A stretch of 64,000 nucleotides of DNA from Legionella israelensis (lineage in GTDB: Bacteria > Pseudomonadota > Gammaproteobacteria > Legionellales > Legionellaceae). The stretch is from NCBI RefSeq assembly GCF_004571175.1, contig NZ_CP038273.1, forward strand, positions 2,356,001 through 2,420,000, in the 5' to 3' direction. This document shows, one piece after another, positions 46,021-55,360 of this stretch. The notes under the pieces are model-generated. The model was given only the letters and a program-made list of their open reading frames with translations, was not told the origin of the DNA and ran no database searches. Within the stretch, counting starts at the first letter, position 1. Each line of letters begins with the position of its first letter. The translations under genes and the position numbers were made by a program.

Positions 46021-46209
46021 ATGCCTGAAATGGCACTTTCTGGACTCTCAAACACAGAGTCACAAGAACGCATTAAGCAATATGGCGGAAAGTATTTGGA
46101 AATGTTGGTTTAAACATTTCCATAATATCTTCATCTATGTTTTATTGGTCATTGCCATTATCAGTTTTTTATTAAAGCATTATATAGACATGGTCGTAAT
46201 CTTCTCAGT
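46021..46209 (+). pseudogene. P-type ATPase N-terminal relic
   Basis: Two frames read MPEMALSGLSNTESQERIKQYG and AESIWKCWFKHFHNIFIYVLLVIAIISFLLKHYIDMVVIFSVF. They correspond to the N-terminal domain and TM1-TM2 of a cation ATPase (compare the fragment at 31899-32348), with a small deletion and frameshift between them. Nothing further of the gene remains. It differs enough from the other ATPase to be a separate ancient copy. Confidence 0.7.
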
Positions 46210-46471
46210 GTTCAGGGCGGTAGGCCGAAGCATGATTCGTCATATGCTCGCCCACAGCTTTTTTTGCGAAGATGTAGCTGGCATTTTATCCCTTCTTAGA
46301 GAAGAAATCTGTCTCTTTTTATGAACCTGACTATTTCTGACGTTATTATGAATTAGCTAAAAAGCGGGAAAGATAGTTTATTCATTTTTGCCTTACTTTT
46401 TCACATAAATTCCAGATGAAGTGAAATAAAAACACTATAATCATATAATGAAGATAAAAAGGAGTTTAACC
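46210..46471. other. gap before the MBL-rhodanese gene
   Basis: The first half continues as decayed DNA after the ATPase relic. The second half is AT-rich and should carry the promoter of the MBL-rhodanese gene. No RNA gene or repeat was seen. Confidence 0.35.
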
Positions 46472-47824
46472 ATGTTTATCGAGCAATTTTATGATGAAGG
46501 ACTTGCACATCTATCTTATATAATTGGTGATGAAGACAAAGCAATCGTAATCGATCCTCATCAGGATGTAGGAGATTACCTTGATCTGGCGCTTAGGAAA
46601 AAGGTAAGAATAACACATATTTTTGAAACACATCGAAATGAAGATTATGTTATTGGCTCACGCTCGCTGGCCGAGCAAACCAACGCAAAAATTTATCATG
46701 GCAACCAGTTGGATTTTAAATATGGTAACTCTGTTAAGGAAAATGATGAATTTCAATTTTCAAATATTCTAATTAAAGTCTTAGAAACACCGGGACATAC
46801 ACCTGAAAGCATTTCTCTAGTTCTTTACAATACGACCTCTAGTGATTCACCCTTTGCTGTATTTACAGGGGATGTATTATTCGTCGGAGCCGTAGGCCGT
46901 ACTGATTTATGGAAGTCTCGTAAAGAAGCTGCTGGATTTCTTTATGATAGTATTTACCAAAAGCTTTTGCCGCTTGGCGATCATGTTTTAATCTACCCTG
47001 CTCATGGTGCTGGATCAGTATGTGGAGAAGGGATGGGAACACATGATTTTTCTACAATAGGCTATGAAAAAAGTTATAATAAATCTTTACAAAAACTGAG
47101 CAAAGAAGAATTTATAAAAGATCAATGCAGCAGACAATTTGAACATCCACCTTATTTTGAGGAAATGGAAAAAAGGAATCTACGGGGTCCTGAAATATTA
47201 AATTCTGTTCCTCACCCGCGTCGGTTAAATGTTGAAGAAGTGGTAAAAAATAAGTCGGCGCAACTTGTTGATGTTCGGCCACCTGAAGGGTATGCCGGTG
47301 TTTCAATACCGAATAGCATAGCAATCCCGCATGATATGATCTCTAAATTTTCCGGGTGGTTTTTGGATTATGAAAAGGATATCATTTTAATTTCTGAAAA
47401 CGAAGAAGATATGGAATCAGCAGTCATTCAGCTCGTTCGTTTGGGTTATACACGAATAAAAGGCTGGTTACCTGGTATCCATGCCTGGGAAATAACAGGC
47501 AAAGAATATTGGCATTTCCCTGTTGTGCATGCACAGGAAATTAAAAAACGTCTCGAGAAAAATAAGCAATTTATACTTCTTGATGTGCGCGCGGACAATG
47601 AATGGAACGAAGGGCATTTACCTGGCGCAAAACATATCTACCTTAGTGATTTACCAGAACATATAAAAGAGTTGCCCCAAGATTCAGTTATTACAACATT
47701 TTGCGGCAGCGGCCGCAGAGCTACGATTGCTGCTTCTTTATTAAAGCAAAGGAATTTTAAACAAGTGGAAATCTGCTTCGGCTCAATGGCTGCTTGTAAA
47801 GCAATCGGATGTCCAATTGAATAA
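46472..47824 (+). CDS. MBL-fold persulfide-dioxygenase-like protein with two rhodanese domains
   Basis: A 450-residue fusion like CstB-type proteins: an ETHE1-like metallo-beta-lactamase domain (1-240) and two rhodanese domains (about 255-345 and 350-450). The metal motif reads FETHRNEDYVIGS, plus LETPGHTPESIS and FTGDVLFVGAVGRTDL. The second rhodanese has an active-site Cys (TTFCGSGRRAT); the first has none in the matching loop (IILISENEED). It probably handles persulfides or thiosulfate. The start at 46472 has AAGGAG. The convergent YeeE/YedE pair fits sulfur metabolism. Confidence 0.88.
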   Translation: MFIEQFYDEGLAHLSYIIGDEDKAIVIDPHQDVGDYLDLALRKKVRITHIFETHRNEDYVIGSRSLAEQTNAKIYHGNQLDFKYGNSVKENDEFQFSNILIKVLETPGHTPESISLVLYNTTSSDSPFAVFTGDVLFVGAVGRTDLWKSRKEAAGFLYDSIYQKLLPLGDHVLIYPAHGAGSVCGEGMGTHDFSTIGYEKSYNKSLQKLSKEEFIKDQCSRQFEHPPYFEEMEKRNLRGPEILNSVPHPRRLNVEEVVKNKSAQLVDVRPPEGYAGVSIPNSIAIPHDMISKFSGWFLDYEKDIILISENEEDMESAVIQLVRLGYTRIKGWLPGIHAWEITGKEYWHFPVVHAQEIKKRLEKNKQFILLDVRADNEWNEGHLPGAKHIYLSDLPEHIKELPQDSVITTFCGSGRRATIAASLLKQRNFKQVEICFGSMAACKAIGCPIE

Positions 47825-47859
47825 ATTAAAATCCCATAAGGCGATGAAGCGAGGTAAAT

Positions 47860-48279
47860 TTACTTTTTTATACACTTAACTATCAGCCAATAACTGAAAG
47901 ATCCTAACAACATTCCAATGACAAAATAAAGAGGATCCATATTAAATGTGGATAGTGCAGTAATAGATGGTCCTGGACAGTAACCTGTTGCGCCCCAGCC
48001 TATGCCAAAGATGATGCTGCCAAAAATGAGTTGTTTGCTTATTTTGGTTTTTTCTGGAATGTAAAAAGTTTCAGCCAGTTTAGGCTTTTTTGCCCGAAAA
48101 ACAATTTTGTATCCAATAAAAGTTGTCAGTACGGCGGACACCATCACTACAAGTAAAGTTGGATCCCATGATCCAAAAAAATCTAAAAAATTTAAAATCT
48201 TATAGGGATTAGTCATATTGGAAATACTCAATCCCGTTCCAAATAGAATACCAATTAAAAAAGCCGATAAAATATACAT
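47860..48279 (-). CDS. YeeE/YedE family transporter subunit, second half
   Basis: A 139-residue membrane protein: [36 protein letters not shown] helices, and [20 protein letters not shown], the conserved Gly/Cys loop of the YeeE/YedE (thiosulfate or sulfur uptake) family. It is one half of a split transporter whose other half ends 2 bp upstream. Its start is coupled to that stop. Confidence 0.86.
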   Translation of the reverse strand: MYILSAFLIGILFGTGLSISNMTNPYKILNFLDFFGSWDPTLLVVMVSAVLTTFIGYKIVFRAKKPKLAETFYIPEKTKISKQLIFGSIIFGIGWGATGYCPGPSITALSTFNMDPLYFVIGMLLGSFSYWLIVKCIKK

Positions 48280-48280
48280 A

Positions 48281-48715
48281 TCAGTATACTCCTATCAAAT
48301 GGCGCATAATCAATGTTGTGATAACAGCAGATATAAAAAAGGTAATTGTGGCAATAACTGAGCGTAAGGATAAACGGGCCACCCCACAAACTCCATGGCC
48401 AGCTGTGCAGCCATGCCCCATACGTGTACCAAAGCCCACGCAAAAGCCGCCTAAAATTAATATTAAAATTGGAAAATTCACCCGTAATGGAAATTGTATG
48501 GCGGGAAATAAATAATAGGACAAGCCCCCTGTTATTAGACCGAGGATAAAAGCGGCACGCCAAAACTCTATTTTTTTACCAGGTGGGCACAAGCCATGAA
48601 CCATACTGCTCATTCCAGCTATTCTTCCATGTATTAACATAAGCAAAACAGCGCTCAGGCCAATTAAAAAACCGCCTAGTAAGCCTTTATAAGGGGTAAA
48701 AACGGTATAATCCAT
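48281..48715 (-). CDS. YeeE/YedE family transporter subunit, first half
   Basis: A 144-residue membrane protein with [29 protein letters not shown] and [26 protein letters not shown], which holds the family Cys motif. With the following gene it forms a two-gene YeeE/YedE system of the kind linked to rhodanese and persulfide proteins. Substrate (thiosulfate or another reduced sulfur species) is inferred from the family. Confidence 0.87.
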   Translation of the reverse strand: MDYTVFTPYKGLLGGFLIGLSAVLLMLIHGRIAGMSSMVHGLCPPGKKIEFWRAAFILGLITGGLSYYLFPAIQFPLRVNFPILILILGGFCVGFGTRMGHGCTAGHGVCGVARLSLRSVIATITFFISAVITTLIMRHLIGVY

Positions 48716-48848
48716 GATTTATCTCTCTAATAATTTTTATTTCAATAATAGGGCAAGAATTACAGTTTTGCATAGAGGATGAGTGGTTTACAATTACATT
48801 TCAGAGAGTCAAGCATGGAATTAATAATTCCAGGAAGAACCAAATATA

Positions 48849-49577
48849 ATGAATAATCAGATAGAGCATGGCCACAGTAAAAAAGAGATAAAAGAGCGCA
48901 TTTCCTCCCCTTATAAGCAAAATTATCTTAGGGATTGGATATATGGGGGCATAGATGGAGCAGTTACCACATTTGCCATTGTGTCTGGTGTTGTAGGCGG
49001 CCACTTATCTGCACTTGTGATAATAATACTTGGGTTTGCTAACCTGCTTGCAGATGGTTTTTCAATGGCCGTTAGCAATTATCTGGGAACAAAATCAGAA
49101 GAAGAACAATATGAAAAATATATGTCTATTGAAGAAAAACACATGGATTTAGTGCCAGAAGGAGAAAAAGCAGAAATCAGAGAAATATTTAAACAGAAAG
49201 GGTTATCGGCAAAAACCCTGGATTTAGTAGTTAATGAAATTACGTCCGATAAAAAATTATGGATTAAAACCATGCTGCAGGAAGAGTATGGGCTACCCCA
49301 AACACCTCGAAATCCGATAAAAGCAGGAGTTTATACGTTTTTTTCCTTTCTTCTGTTTGGTTTAATTCCCTTAATGCCTTATGTTCTTCAAATAGAAAAT
49401 CCTTTTTTCTGGTCTTGTTTAGGAACAGGAATGACTTTTTTTATCATTGGATCGATAAAATCCCTTTGGTCCATTAAGCCCTGGTATTATTCCGGGTTAC
49501 AAACATTTATGCTCGGAACGGCGTCAGCAATTCTTGCTTATCTGGTTGGTGGGCTATTACATTTTTATTTGGCATAA
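48849..49577 (+). CDS. VIT1/CCC1-family iron/manganese transporter
   Basis: A 242-residue protein. YGGIDGAVTTFAIVSGVVGGHLSALVIIILGFANLLADGFSMAVSNYLGTKSEEE is the TM1-TM2 signature of the VIT1/CCC1 family, a charged helical metal-binding domain (about 85-150) follows, then three TM helices. It moves Fe2+ or Mn2+ out of the cytosol. It starts the plus-strand run to the permease and CopA-CopB genes. Confidence 0.88.
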   Translation: MNNQIEHGHSKKEIKERISSPYKQNYLRDWIYGGIDGAVTTFAIVSGVVGGHLSALVIIILGFANLLADGFSMAVSNYLGTKSEEEQYEKYMSIEEKHMDLVPEGEKAEIREIFKQKGLSAKTLDLVVNEITSDKKLWIKTMLQEEYGLPQTPRNPIKAGVYTFFSFLLFGLIPLMPYVLQIENPFFWSCLGTGMTFFIIGSIKSLWSIKPWYYSGLQTFMLGTASAILAYLVGGLLHFYLA

Positions 49578-49604
49578 TCTGCTGGTGATAAAAGGAATTG
49601 TCTC

Positions 49605-50807
49605 ATGAGCTATTTTCTAACGCTTTGGGCTAAATCTGCTCAAACCAGTATTGGATTATTCTGGATGGCTTTCTGGGCTTTTGCTTTTGGTTATTTAATT
49701 AGCAGTATGATACAAGTGTTCGTCACCCGTAAACGTATGCAAAAAGCGATGGGTAAAACAGGTCTTAAAAGTGTCGCTTTAGGTACGTTTTTTGGATTTA
49801 TATCAAGCTCATGTTCTTTTGCAGCCCTCGCCACCACCCGTGCTATTTTTACTAAAGGAGCAGGATTAATTCCCTCTTTGGCTTTTTTGCTGGCATCAAC
49901 CAATTTAGTGATTGAGTTAGGCATTGTTATTTTCGTTTTTTTAAGTTGGCAATTTGTGGTCGGCGAATACCTTGGTGGAATTTTATTGATTTTATTAACA
50001 TGGATATTGGTTAAATTAACGCTCAGCAAAGAACGAGAAAAACAAGCTCGTAAGCATGCACGTGAATTAAAAGAAGTCGATTTGGAAGAAAATCCACAAA
50101 ACTGGAAAACTCTGCTAGCAAGTAAAGAAGCCTGGTATCGTGTTGCCAAACAATACCTTATGGAATGGAAAATGGTGTGGAAAGACGTCACTATTGGATT
50201 CACGGTTGCTGGAATGATTGCCGTATTTGTTCCGAAGATATTTTTTGAAACTCTTTTTGTTGGATCTTCGACGACAAATCCTGTCTTTTGGCAAATACTT
50301 TTACAGACACTTATTGGTCCTGTAGCAGCCTTTTTTACATTTATAGGTTCCATGGGAAATATACCTTTAGCAGCGGTATTATTTAGCAATGGCGTCAGTT
50401 ATGCAGGAATCATGGCCTTTATATTCAGTGACTTGGTCGTTTTTCCAGTTTTACGCATTCAAGCTAAATATTATGGCTGGAAAATGGCCTTATATATTTT
50501 GGGTGTTTTCATGGCTGTACTGGTAATTGCATCTTTAATTTTACACTATAGTTTTACTTTATTTGATTTGTTGCCGCAAGTCGGACAAACTAAACAAGTC
50601 ATGGATCGAGCATTTTTTGCCGTGGATTATACTTTGTTTCTCAATAGTCTATTTATTTTAATGTCCATTGCATTTTTAATTTGGATTTTAGCTGGCAATA
50701 AAATTCAACTTAGTATTAATGGCTGGACAGAAAGAAGTTTATTTTTTATAGCTCTAATAGCAATATTATGGCTGGTTATAGGGATATTTTTGTATTTTTT
50801 GTTATAA
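49605..50807 (+). CDS. DUF318-type permease
   Basis: A 400-residue membrane protein of the permease family that includes ArsP. The repeated cores are GTFFGFISSSCSFAALATTRAIFTKGAGLIPSLAFLLASTNLVIELG, with a Ser-Ser-Cys-Ser pattern, and GPVAAFFTFIGSMGNIPLAAVLFSNGVSYAG. About eight TM segments are split by a charged loop (residues 145-185). It exports or imports an unknown small compound. It lies 28 bp after the VIT1 gene, and a multicopper oxidase follows, so a metal role is plausible. Confidence 0.85.
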   Translation: MSYFLTLWAKSAQTSIGLFWMAFWAFAFGYLISSMIQVFVTRKRMQKAMGKTGLKSVALGTFFGFISSSCSFAALATTRAIFTKGAGLIPSLAFLLASTNLVIELGIVIFVFLSWQFVVGEYLGGILLILLTWILVKLTLSKEREKQARKHARELKEVDLEENPQNWKTLLASKEAWYRVAKQYLMEWKMVWKDVTIGFTVAGMIAVFVPKIFFETLFVGSSTTNPVFWQILLQTLIGPVAAFFTFIGSMGNIPLAAVLFSNGVSYAGIMAFIFSDLVVFPVLRIQAKYYGWKMALYILGVFMAVLVIASLILHYSFTLFDLLPQVGQTKQVMDRAFFAVDYTLFLNSLFILMSIAFLIWILAGNKIQLSINGWTERSLFFIALIAILWLVIGIFLYFLL

Positions 50808-50859
50808 AAATAGCATAAAAACCTTCAAAGCAGCTTTAAAAGGTCAGGATTATTATTAA

Positions 50860-53250
50860 ATGAAAAAAGGATTTATCTCATTGTTTTTATTCATTTGTGC
50901 TGCAAATGTGTGGGCAAAGCATCATATCGTTGATTTAACTGTTTCTTACGATACCGTTAATTTTACAGGCTATCCTGCCAGAGCGATTACCGTTAATCAT
51001 CAGATTCCAGCGCCAACTCTGCGGTTTAAAGAAGGTGATACGGTAACAATCAATGTTCATAATCATTTAGATAAAGAAGCCGCTATCCATTGGCATGGCA
51101 TTATTCTGCCGTGGCAAATGGATGGAGTCATGAATATCACGCAAAGAGGAATTCCTCCAGGGGGTACTTTTCGTTATCACTATACCCTACGTCAATCCGG
51201 AACCTATTGGTATCATTCTCATGCAGGTCTCCAGGAGCAAGAAGGGCTTTATGGCGCTTATATCATCGAGCCGAAGTCTCCGCCGCCTTTTTCATACAAT
51301 AAAGACTTTGAAGTGGTTTTATCGGACTGGAAAAATACCAGAGCCGATCATATCCAGGCCAATCTGAAAAAAACAGGGGAGTATTATGCGCCAAGCTTTC
51401 CTTTGCAACCATCACTTTTAAATTTTATAAAAAGCTACAGCAAAGCATCCAAAGAAGAGCGTAAAAAATTATGGATGGATTATAAAATGATGCAGATGAT
51501 GCGCATGGGTATTTTTGATTTAAGCGATGTGGCTTACGATACTTTTTTAATGAATGGTCATCCAACCTCGCGCCCCTGGACACGTCAGGTTAAGGTTGGG
51601 GATGTGATTAGATTACGTTTTATTGGCGCACCCGCCAATACTTTTTTTAATGTGAAAATACCAGGAAGTTTCATGCAGATGGTGCATGTCCAAGGAAATG
51701 ATGTCGTCCCCTACCCCATAAAGGAATTTTTTATTGGGCCGGGAGAAACCTATGATGTACTCGTAAAAATTGAACAAGATAAACCCTACATCATTTATGC
51801 AGAATCTTTTGATAAAGTCGGGAAAGCATTGGGCGCTTTAATTACACGCCCCAACCAACCTATACCTTATGAAAGAGTAAAACCTTTTCCTGAACCTAAG
51901 CCTGTCACCCGCGATAAAATGAAAAACGAAAAAGCACGGGGTTTAAAACCCATGAAGAATATGGGAATGCAAAGCAAACTTCACCATCAACCCATTATAA
52001 ACATCATTGCTGCTTCCCATGTTTCTTCCAACAAACAGAAAAAACATGATAGCACACACAAAAAATCCGTTACCGTTGGTACAAAATATCAAAATTTAAA
52101 AGATCAATATGCCACCAATGATCCTGGCAAGCCGATTTATAAAACCATTGAACTCAAACTGTTTGGCTTTATGGATCGTTTCATATGGTTTATAAATGGT
52201 GTTCCTGAATATAATGCAAAACCAATCAAACTACTGCCTGCAAAACGATATCGTCTGGTCTTTATCAATAACTCTATGATGCATCATCCGATGCATTTAC
52301 ACGGACATTGGCTTATCCTCAGAAATGGGCATAAAAGCCATGATCCGCTATTACATACCATTGATATCCCGCCAGGGAGTGAGGTGACTGCCGATTTGGA
52401 TACAGATGCCAGTGGTCAGTGGTTTTTCCATTGCCATATGCTAAACCATATGGCTTCAGGTCTTGCCAGAACATTTCAATATACTTCCATTATCGAAATT
52501 GCCAAAGGCAAGGAAAAACCAAAAAATATTGTCAAACAAACACCGTATTATAATCGGCCCATTGTTCGGGTGGATGAAGTCCGTCCTATTCCTTTGCCCA
52601 TGGTGGAGCATCCAGTTCACACGCCCAATAAGTTTTTTGCGGCATCCTTTATAGAATTTGGCGGTGATTTTTCCGATAATCGACAGACACTGACTTATTA
52701 TGGATTATATGGTCCTGATTTTAACAAATTACAGCTCTTCATTAATGATGCTGAAATGGAAAAAGGCACGATCTCCAATGCCGATATCGATGTTTTTTAT
52801 TGGCGTCAAGTCAGCCAGTTTTGGATGGTAAAAGGTGGGGCAAATTATTTTTATCGTCCTTCACAAACCCCTTACTGGCAGCCTGGCATCGGTTTTGAAG
52901 GCTTAATGTATTATTTTATCACTAATAATTCCAGATTTTATTACCATAAAGGCAGTGTGAAAGCGGATATTGAATTTGGACGTAATACCCAGTTGACCAA
53001 TAATTTATTTCTAGGTACTCATATTCGAGCGATTGCTGCGACTAAAACTGTGGCAGCCGATGAAATTGGCAGTGGCCTTAATGAGACGCAATATGTGATT
53101 CGTCCAAACTATAGGCTTACGTCTGGAATTGCTGCTTTTATGGAATATGAATATACCAAATATCACAGTACTTTAAAAAATATCAGGCGAAGAATGGGGG
53201 AGCCGGTAACTGAAAACTCACTCTTTTTCGGGTTAAGCTTTATTATTTAA
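50860..53250 (+). CDS. CopA-type multicopper oxidase fused to CopB-type outer-membrane barrel
   Basis: A 796-residue fusion. Residues 1-19 are a signal peptide. The multicopper oxidase part (20-560) has all four copper motifs: IHWHG, YWYHSHAG, HHPMHLHGHW and FFHCHMLNHMASG. Residues about 585-796 (FIEFGGDFSDNRQTLTYYGLYGP through ENSLFFGLSFII) resemble the CopB copper-resistance beta barrel, which normally is a separate outer-membrane protein. The Met-rich CopB N-terminus is absent. The protein may anchor a copper oxidase to the outer membrane. The frame is continuous, with no sign of a lost stop. Confidence 0.9.
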   Translation: MKKGFISLFLFICAANVWAKHHIVDLTVSYDTVNFTGYPARAITVNHQIPAPTLRFKEGDTVTINVHNHLDKEAAIHWHGIILPWQMDGVMNITQRGIPPGGTFRYHYTLRQSGTYWYHSHAGLQEQEGLYGAYIIEPKSPPPFSYNKDFEVVLSDWKNTRADHIQANLKKTGEYYAPSFPLQPSLLNFIKSYSKASKEERKKLWMDYKMMQMMRMGIFDLSDVAYDTFLMNGHPTSRPWTRQVKVGDVIRLRFIGAPANTFFNVKIPGSFMQMVHVQGNDVVPYPIKEFFIGPGETYDVLVKIEQDKPYIIYAESFDKVGKALGALITRPNQPIPYERVKPFPEPKPVTRDKMKNEKARGLKPMKNMGMQSKLHHQPIINIIAASHVSSNKQKKHDSTHKKSVTVGTKYQNLKDQYATNDPGKPIYKTIELKLFGFMDRFIWFINGVPEYNAKPIKLLPAKRYRLVFINNSMMHHPMHLHGHWLILRNGHKSHDPLLHTIDIPPGSEVTADLDTDASGQWFFHCHMLNHMASGLARTFQYTSIIEIAKGKEKPKNIVKQTPYYNRPIVRVDEVRPIPLPMVEHPVHTPNKFFAASFIEFGGDFSDNRQTLTYYGLYGPDFNKLQLFINDAEMEKGTISNADIDVFYWRQVSQFWMVKGGANYFYRPSQTPYWQPGIGFEGLMYYFITNNSRFYYHKGSVKADIEFGRNTQLTNNLFLGTHIRAIAATKTVAADEIGSGLNETQYVIRPNYRLTSGIAAFMEYEYTKYHSTLKNIRRRMGEPVTENSLFFGLSFII

Positions 53251-53334
53251 AGCCAGATTAAAATCACAGTGTATATGCAATTAATCAAAAAATATTTTAT
53301 TTTCAATTATTACATAGCAGCATCAAAGCCATCA

Positions 53335-54030
53335 TCAGCCATTTTTATCTTCATCAAGCCATTTTTGGGTTTGTTTTTTCCATTCAGCATAGCACTCATT
53401 GCCGCAAAAATACCGGACATAATCTTCCCCTTCAAACGAATTAGCGGCTGATTTTGGAACCAGTTTAAGGCAGGTATAACAGCTTTCTGTTTCGCAGTTT
53501 TCCTGGAGATTAAATTTTTCAAACGAAGTGAATAAGGGCAAGGCTTTTCTATCTTCTTCGGCATGTGCTTTGAGTGGTTCTGTATGGTGTCCTAAAGCCA
53601 ATGCACCAATAATGGTATGTTCTTTAGGGATTTCTATTTGCTCTTTGGTAGAAGCCTCATCCAAGGTAACCCAGCAGCAACCAATATCAAGGGCGACCGC
53701 CGCCAGCCACATATTCTGCATGGCAGCTGCACCGCTGTATAACTGCTGATTATGCTTCTTTAACCACTTATCAATATCAACGCCTGTATCAACAGTCACG
53801 ATAATTAACAGCTGGGCTTGAGAGAGAAATGAAGCATGCTGTGCTTTCTTAGATAATGTTTTCAGGGTGTCTTTGTTGCGAATCAGCGTAAAATGCCAGG
53901 GTTGTGAATTTAAAGGGCTGGGTGCGTATTGACCGGCTTGCAGTATTTTTTCAATGGTTTCCTTATTCAGAGGTTTATCAGAAAATTGACGTACCGCCCG
54001 TCTTCGTTTTATTGCTTCAAACAGTTCCAT
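53335..54030 (-). CDS. nitroreductase family protein with a C-terminal Cys-rich segment
   Basis: About 231 residues. The nitroreductase core has MELFEAIKRRRAVRQFSDKPL, YAPSPLNSQPWHFTLIRN, and a C-terminal IIGALALGHHTEP. The last ~50 residues carry a Cys set (CETESCYTCLK and YFCGNECYAEW) that looks like a zinc ribbon, unusual for this family. It reduces nitro compounds or quinones with FMN and NAD(P)H. It is the last gene of the NsrR-controlled run, 29 bp after the P450 stop. A scrap of a second copy lies at 15291-15372. Confidence 0.88.
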   Translation of the reverse strand: MELFEAIKRRRAVRQFSDKPLNKETIEKILQAGQYAPSPLNSQPWHFTLIRNKDTLKTLSKKAQHASFLSQAQLLIIVTVDTGVDIDKWLKKHNQQLYSGAAAMQNMWLAAVALDIGCCWVTLDEASTKEQIEIPKEHTIIGALALGHHTEPLKAHAEEDRKALPLFTSFEKFNLQENCETESCYTCLKLVPKSAANSFEGEDYVRYFCGNECYAEWKKQTQKWLDEDKNG

Positions 54031-54059
54031 AAATAACCATCCTGTGTTTTCTATATTAA

Positions 54060-55214
54060 TTAAGTAAAACAATGCTCATCACTCAGAAAAAGTGCAGAAA
54101 AACCGTTACCGGGGTAGTTTGCGCGTTGTTGATTTTCGCCAGCCAGCGCAAAATATTTTTTCTGCGATAGCAATTCCTCGAGTACCACGCGCATCTCTAA
54201 TCTGGCAAGAGGTGCTCCTAAGCAAAGATGAATCCCTTGTCCCCAAACTAAACTATGTTTCGTGTCCCGTTCAAGCTTAATGGTGTTTGACTCATCGAAG
54301 ACACGTGGGTCGCGATTAGCTGCAATCCACATCAACGACAGGTTCTCACCTTGTGGAATGGTTCTTTCAGCGATTTTAACTTCACGTGTTGTAACACGAC
54401 GATTGGCGACAAGCGGGCCATCTGCGCGCAAAATTTCTTCGATTGCCTGAGGAATAAGCTTATGATCGTTTTTAAGTCTATCTTGCAGACTGAAATCTTT
54501 AGCAATATGGAATAGTAGAATACTTAATCCAGCAGCAACGGTACCGTGCCCGGCTGTCCAGTTGCGTAAGATACTTACGATTTGTTCATCATCTAATTTC
54601 GCACCATCCACCTCGGTCTTAAGTAGCGCATCGGTTGCGTTATTTTCAAACTCTAATGAAGCTCGGTGTTTATCTAAATTAGCCTTGACGCGTTCTGAAA
54701 AGAGTGTGGCCAGTGCTTTGCCAGCAGTTTGATCTCTATTAAAAGCAGCTTGTTGATTCTCATCCGCCCAGCCGCTTAAAAATTCCCATTGCTGCTCGGG
54801 CCAACCCAGAAAAGCACACAAGACTTGGAATGCAAACGGGGTAACAAAAGAGCGCATGAGTTCTGTTTTTTCATCAAAAGGTATAGAATCAATAATATCT
54901 CTGGCAATTTTGCGGGTTTGGGGCTCAAGGCTTGCCATTTGTTTTTTGCTAAAGTTGGGAGCTAAGGCTTTGCGGTATTTTTCGTGAATAGGAGGATCCA
55001 TTCCGTTAGGAATCGCTAAAAATTGAGATTGATTACTAAAGATTTCTGGATCGGATAAAACAGTTGTAATATCTTGATGGTGAAATAGTGACCAGCCCAT
55101 AAAATCGCTATGTGCTACTGGACATTTCTCCCGCATTTTATCATAGGCTGATCGTTGATTTTGCAAGACCGATTCATCTCTCGGGTCCCAGTCATTACGC
55201 GTCGTTTCATCCAT
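54060..55214 (-). CDS. cytochrome P450
   Basis: A 384-residue soluble P450. The heme loop is WGQGIHLCLGAPLARLE with the Cys ligand at about 331, the K-helix ExxR is EEILR, and the I helix reads NWTAGHGTVAAG (221-225). The acidic residue normally before the conserved Thr is replaced by Gly, so the usual acid-alcohol proton relay is incomplete. The upstream gene encodes a 2Fe-2S reductase that could donate electrons. Because the run is preceded by an NsrR operator, NO-related chemistry is possible, but the substrate is unknown. Confidence 0.9.
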   Translation of the reverse strand: MDETTRNDWDPRDESVLQNQRSAYDKMREKCPVAHSDFMGWSLFHHQDITTVLSDPEIFSNQSQFLAIPNGMDPPIHEKYRKALAPNFSKKQMASLEPQTRKIARDIIDSIPFDEKTELMRSFVTPFAFQVLCAFLGWPEQQWEFLSGWADENQQAAFNRDQTAGKALATLFSERVKANLDKHRASLEFENNATDALLKTEVDGAKLDDEQIVSILRNWTAGHGTVAAGLSILLFHIAKDFSLQDRLKNDHKLIPQAIEEILRADGPLVANRRVTTREVKIAERTIPQGENLSLMWIAANRDPRVFDESNTIKLERDTKHSLVWGQGIHLCLGAPLARLEMRVVLEELLSQKKYFALAGENQQRANYPGNGFSALFLSDEHCFT

Positions 55215-55360
55215 TGTGCACGTCCTTGTTCAAATATTGGAATTGAAAAAAATCAAATGTAATTTCTTTTGTCTGGCATTTTAGTTATTTTAAACTATGA
55301 ATCATAAGGTGGTGATTGTCACGTTCTTAACATTTTTGAAATACTTTACATTCTTTATTT

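Noticed and set aside
48255-48563. 102-codon minus frame across the YeeE/YedE genes
   Set aside because: Alternative frame of the first-half gene; the conserved Cys motifs are in the other frame.
49691-50389. 232-codon minus frame opposite the permease
   Set aside because: Antisense shadow of the TM-rich permease; no start site and no domain.
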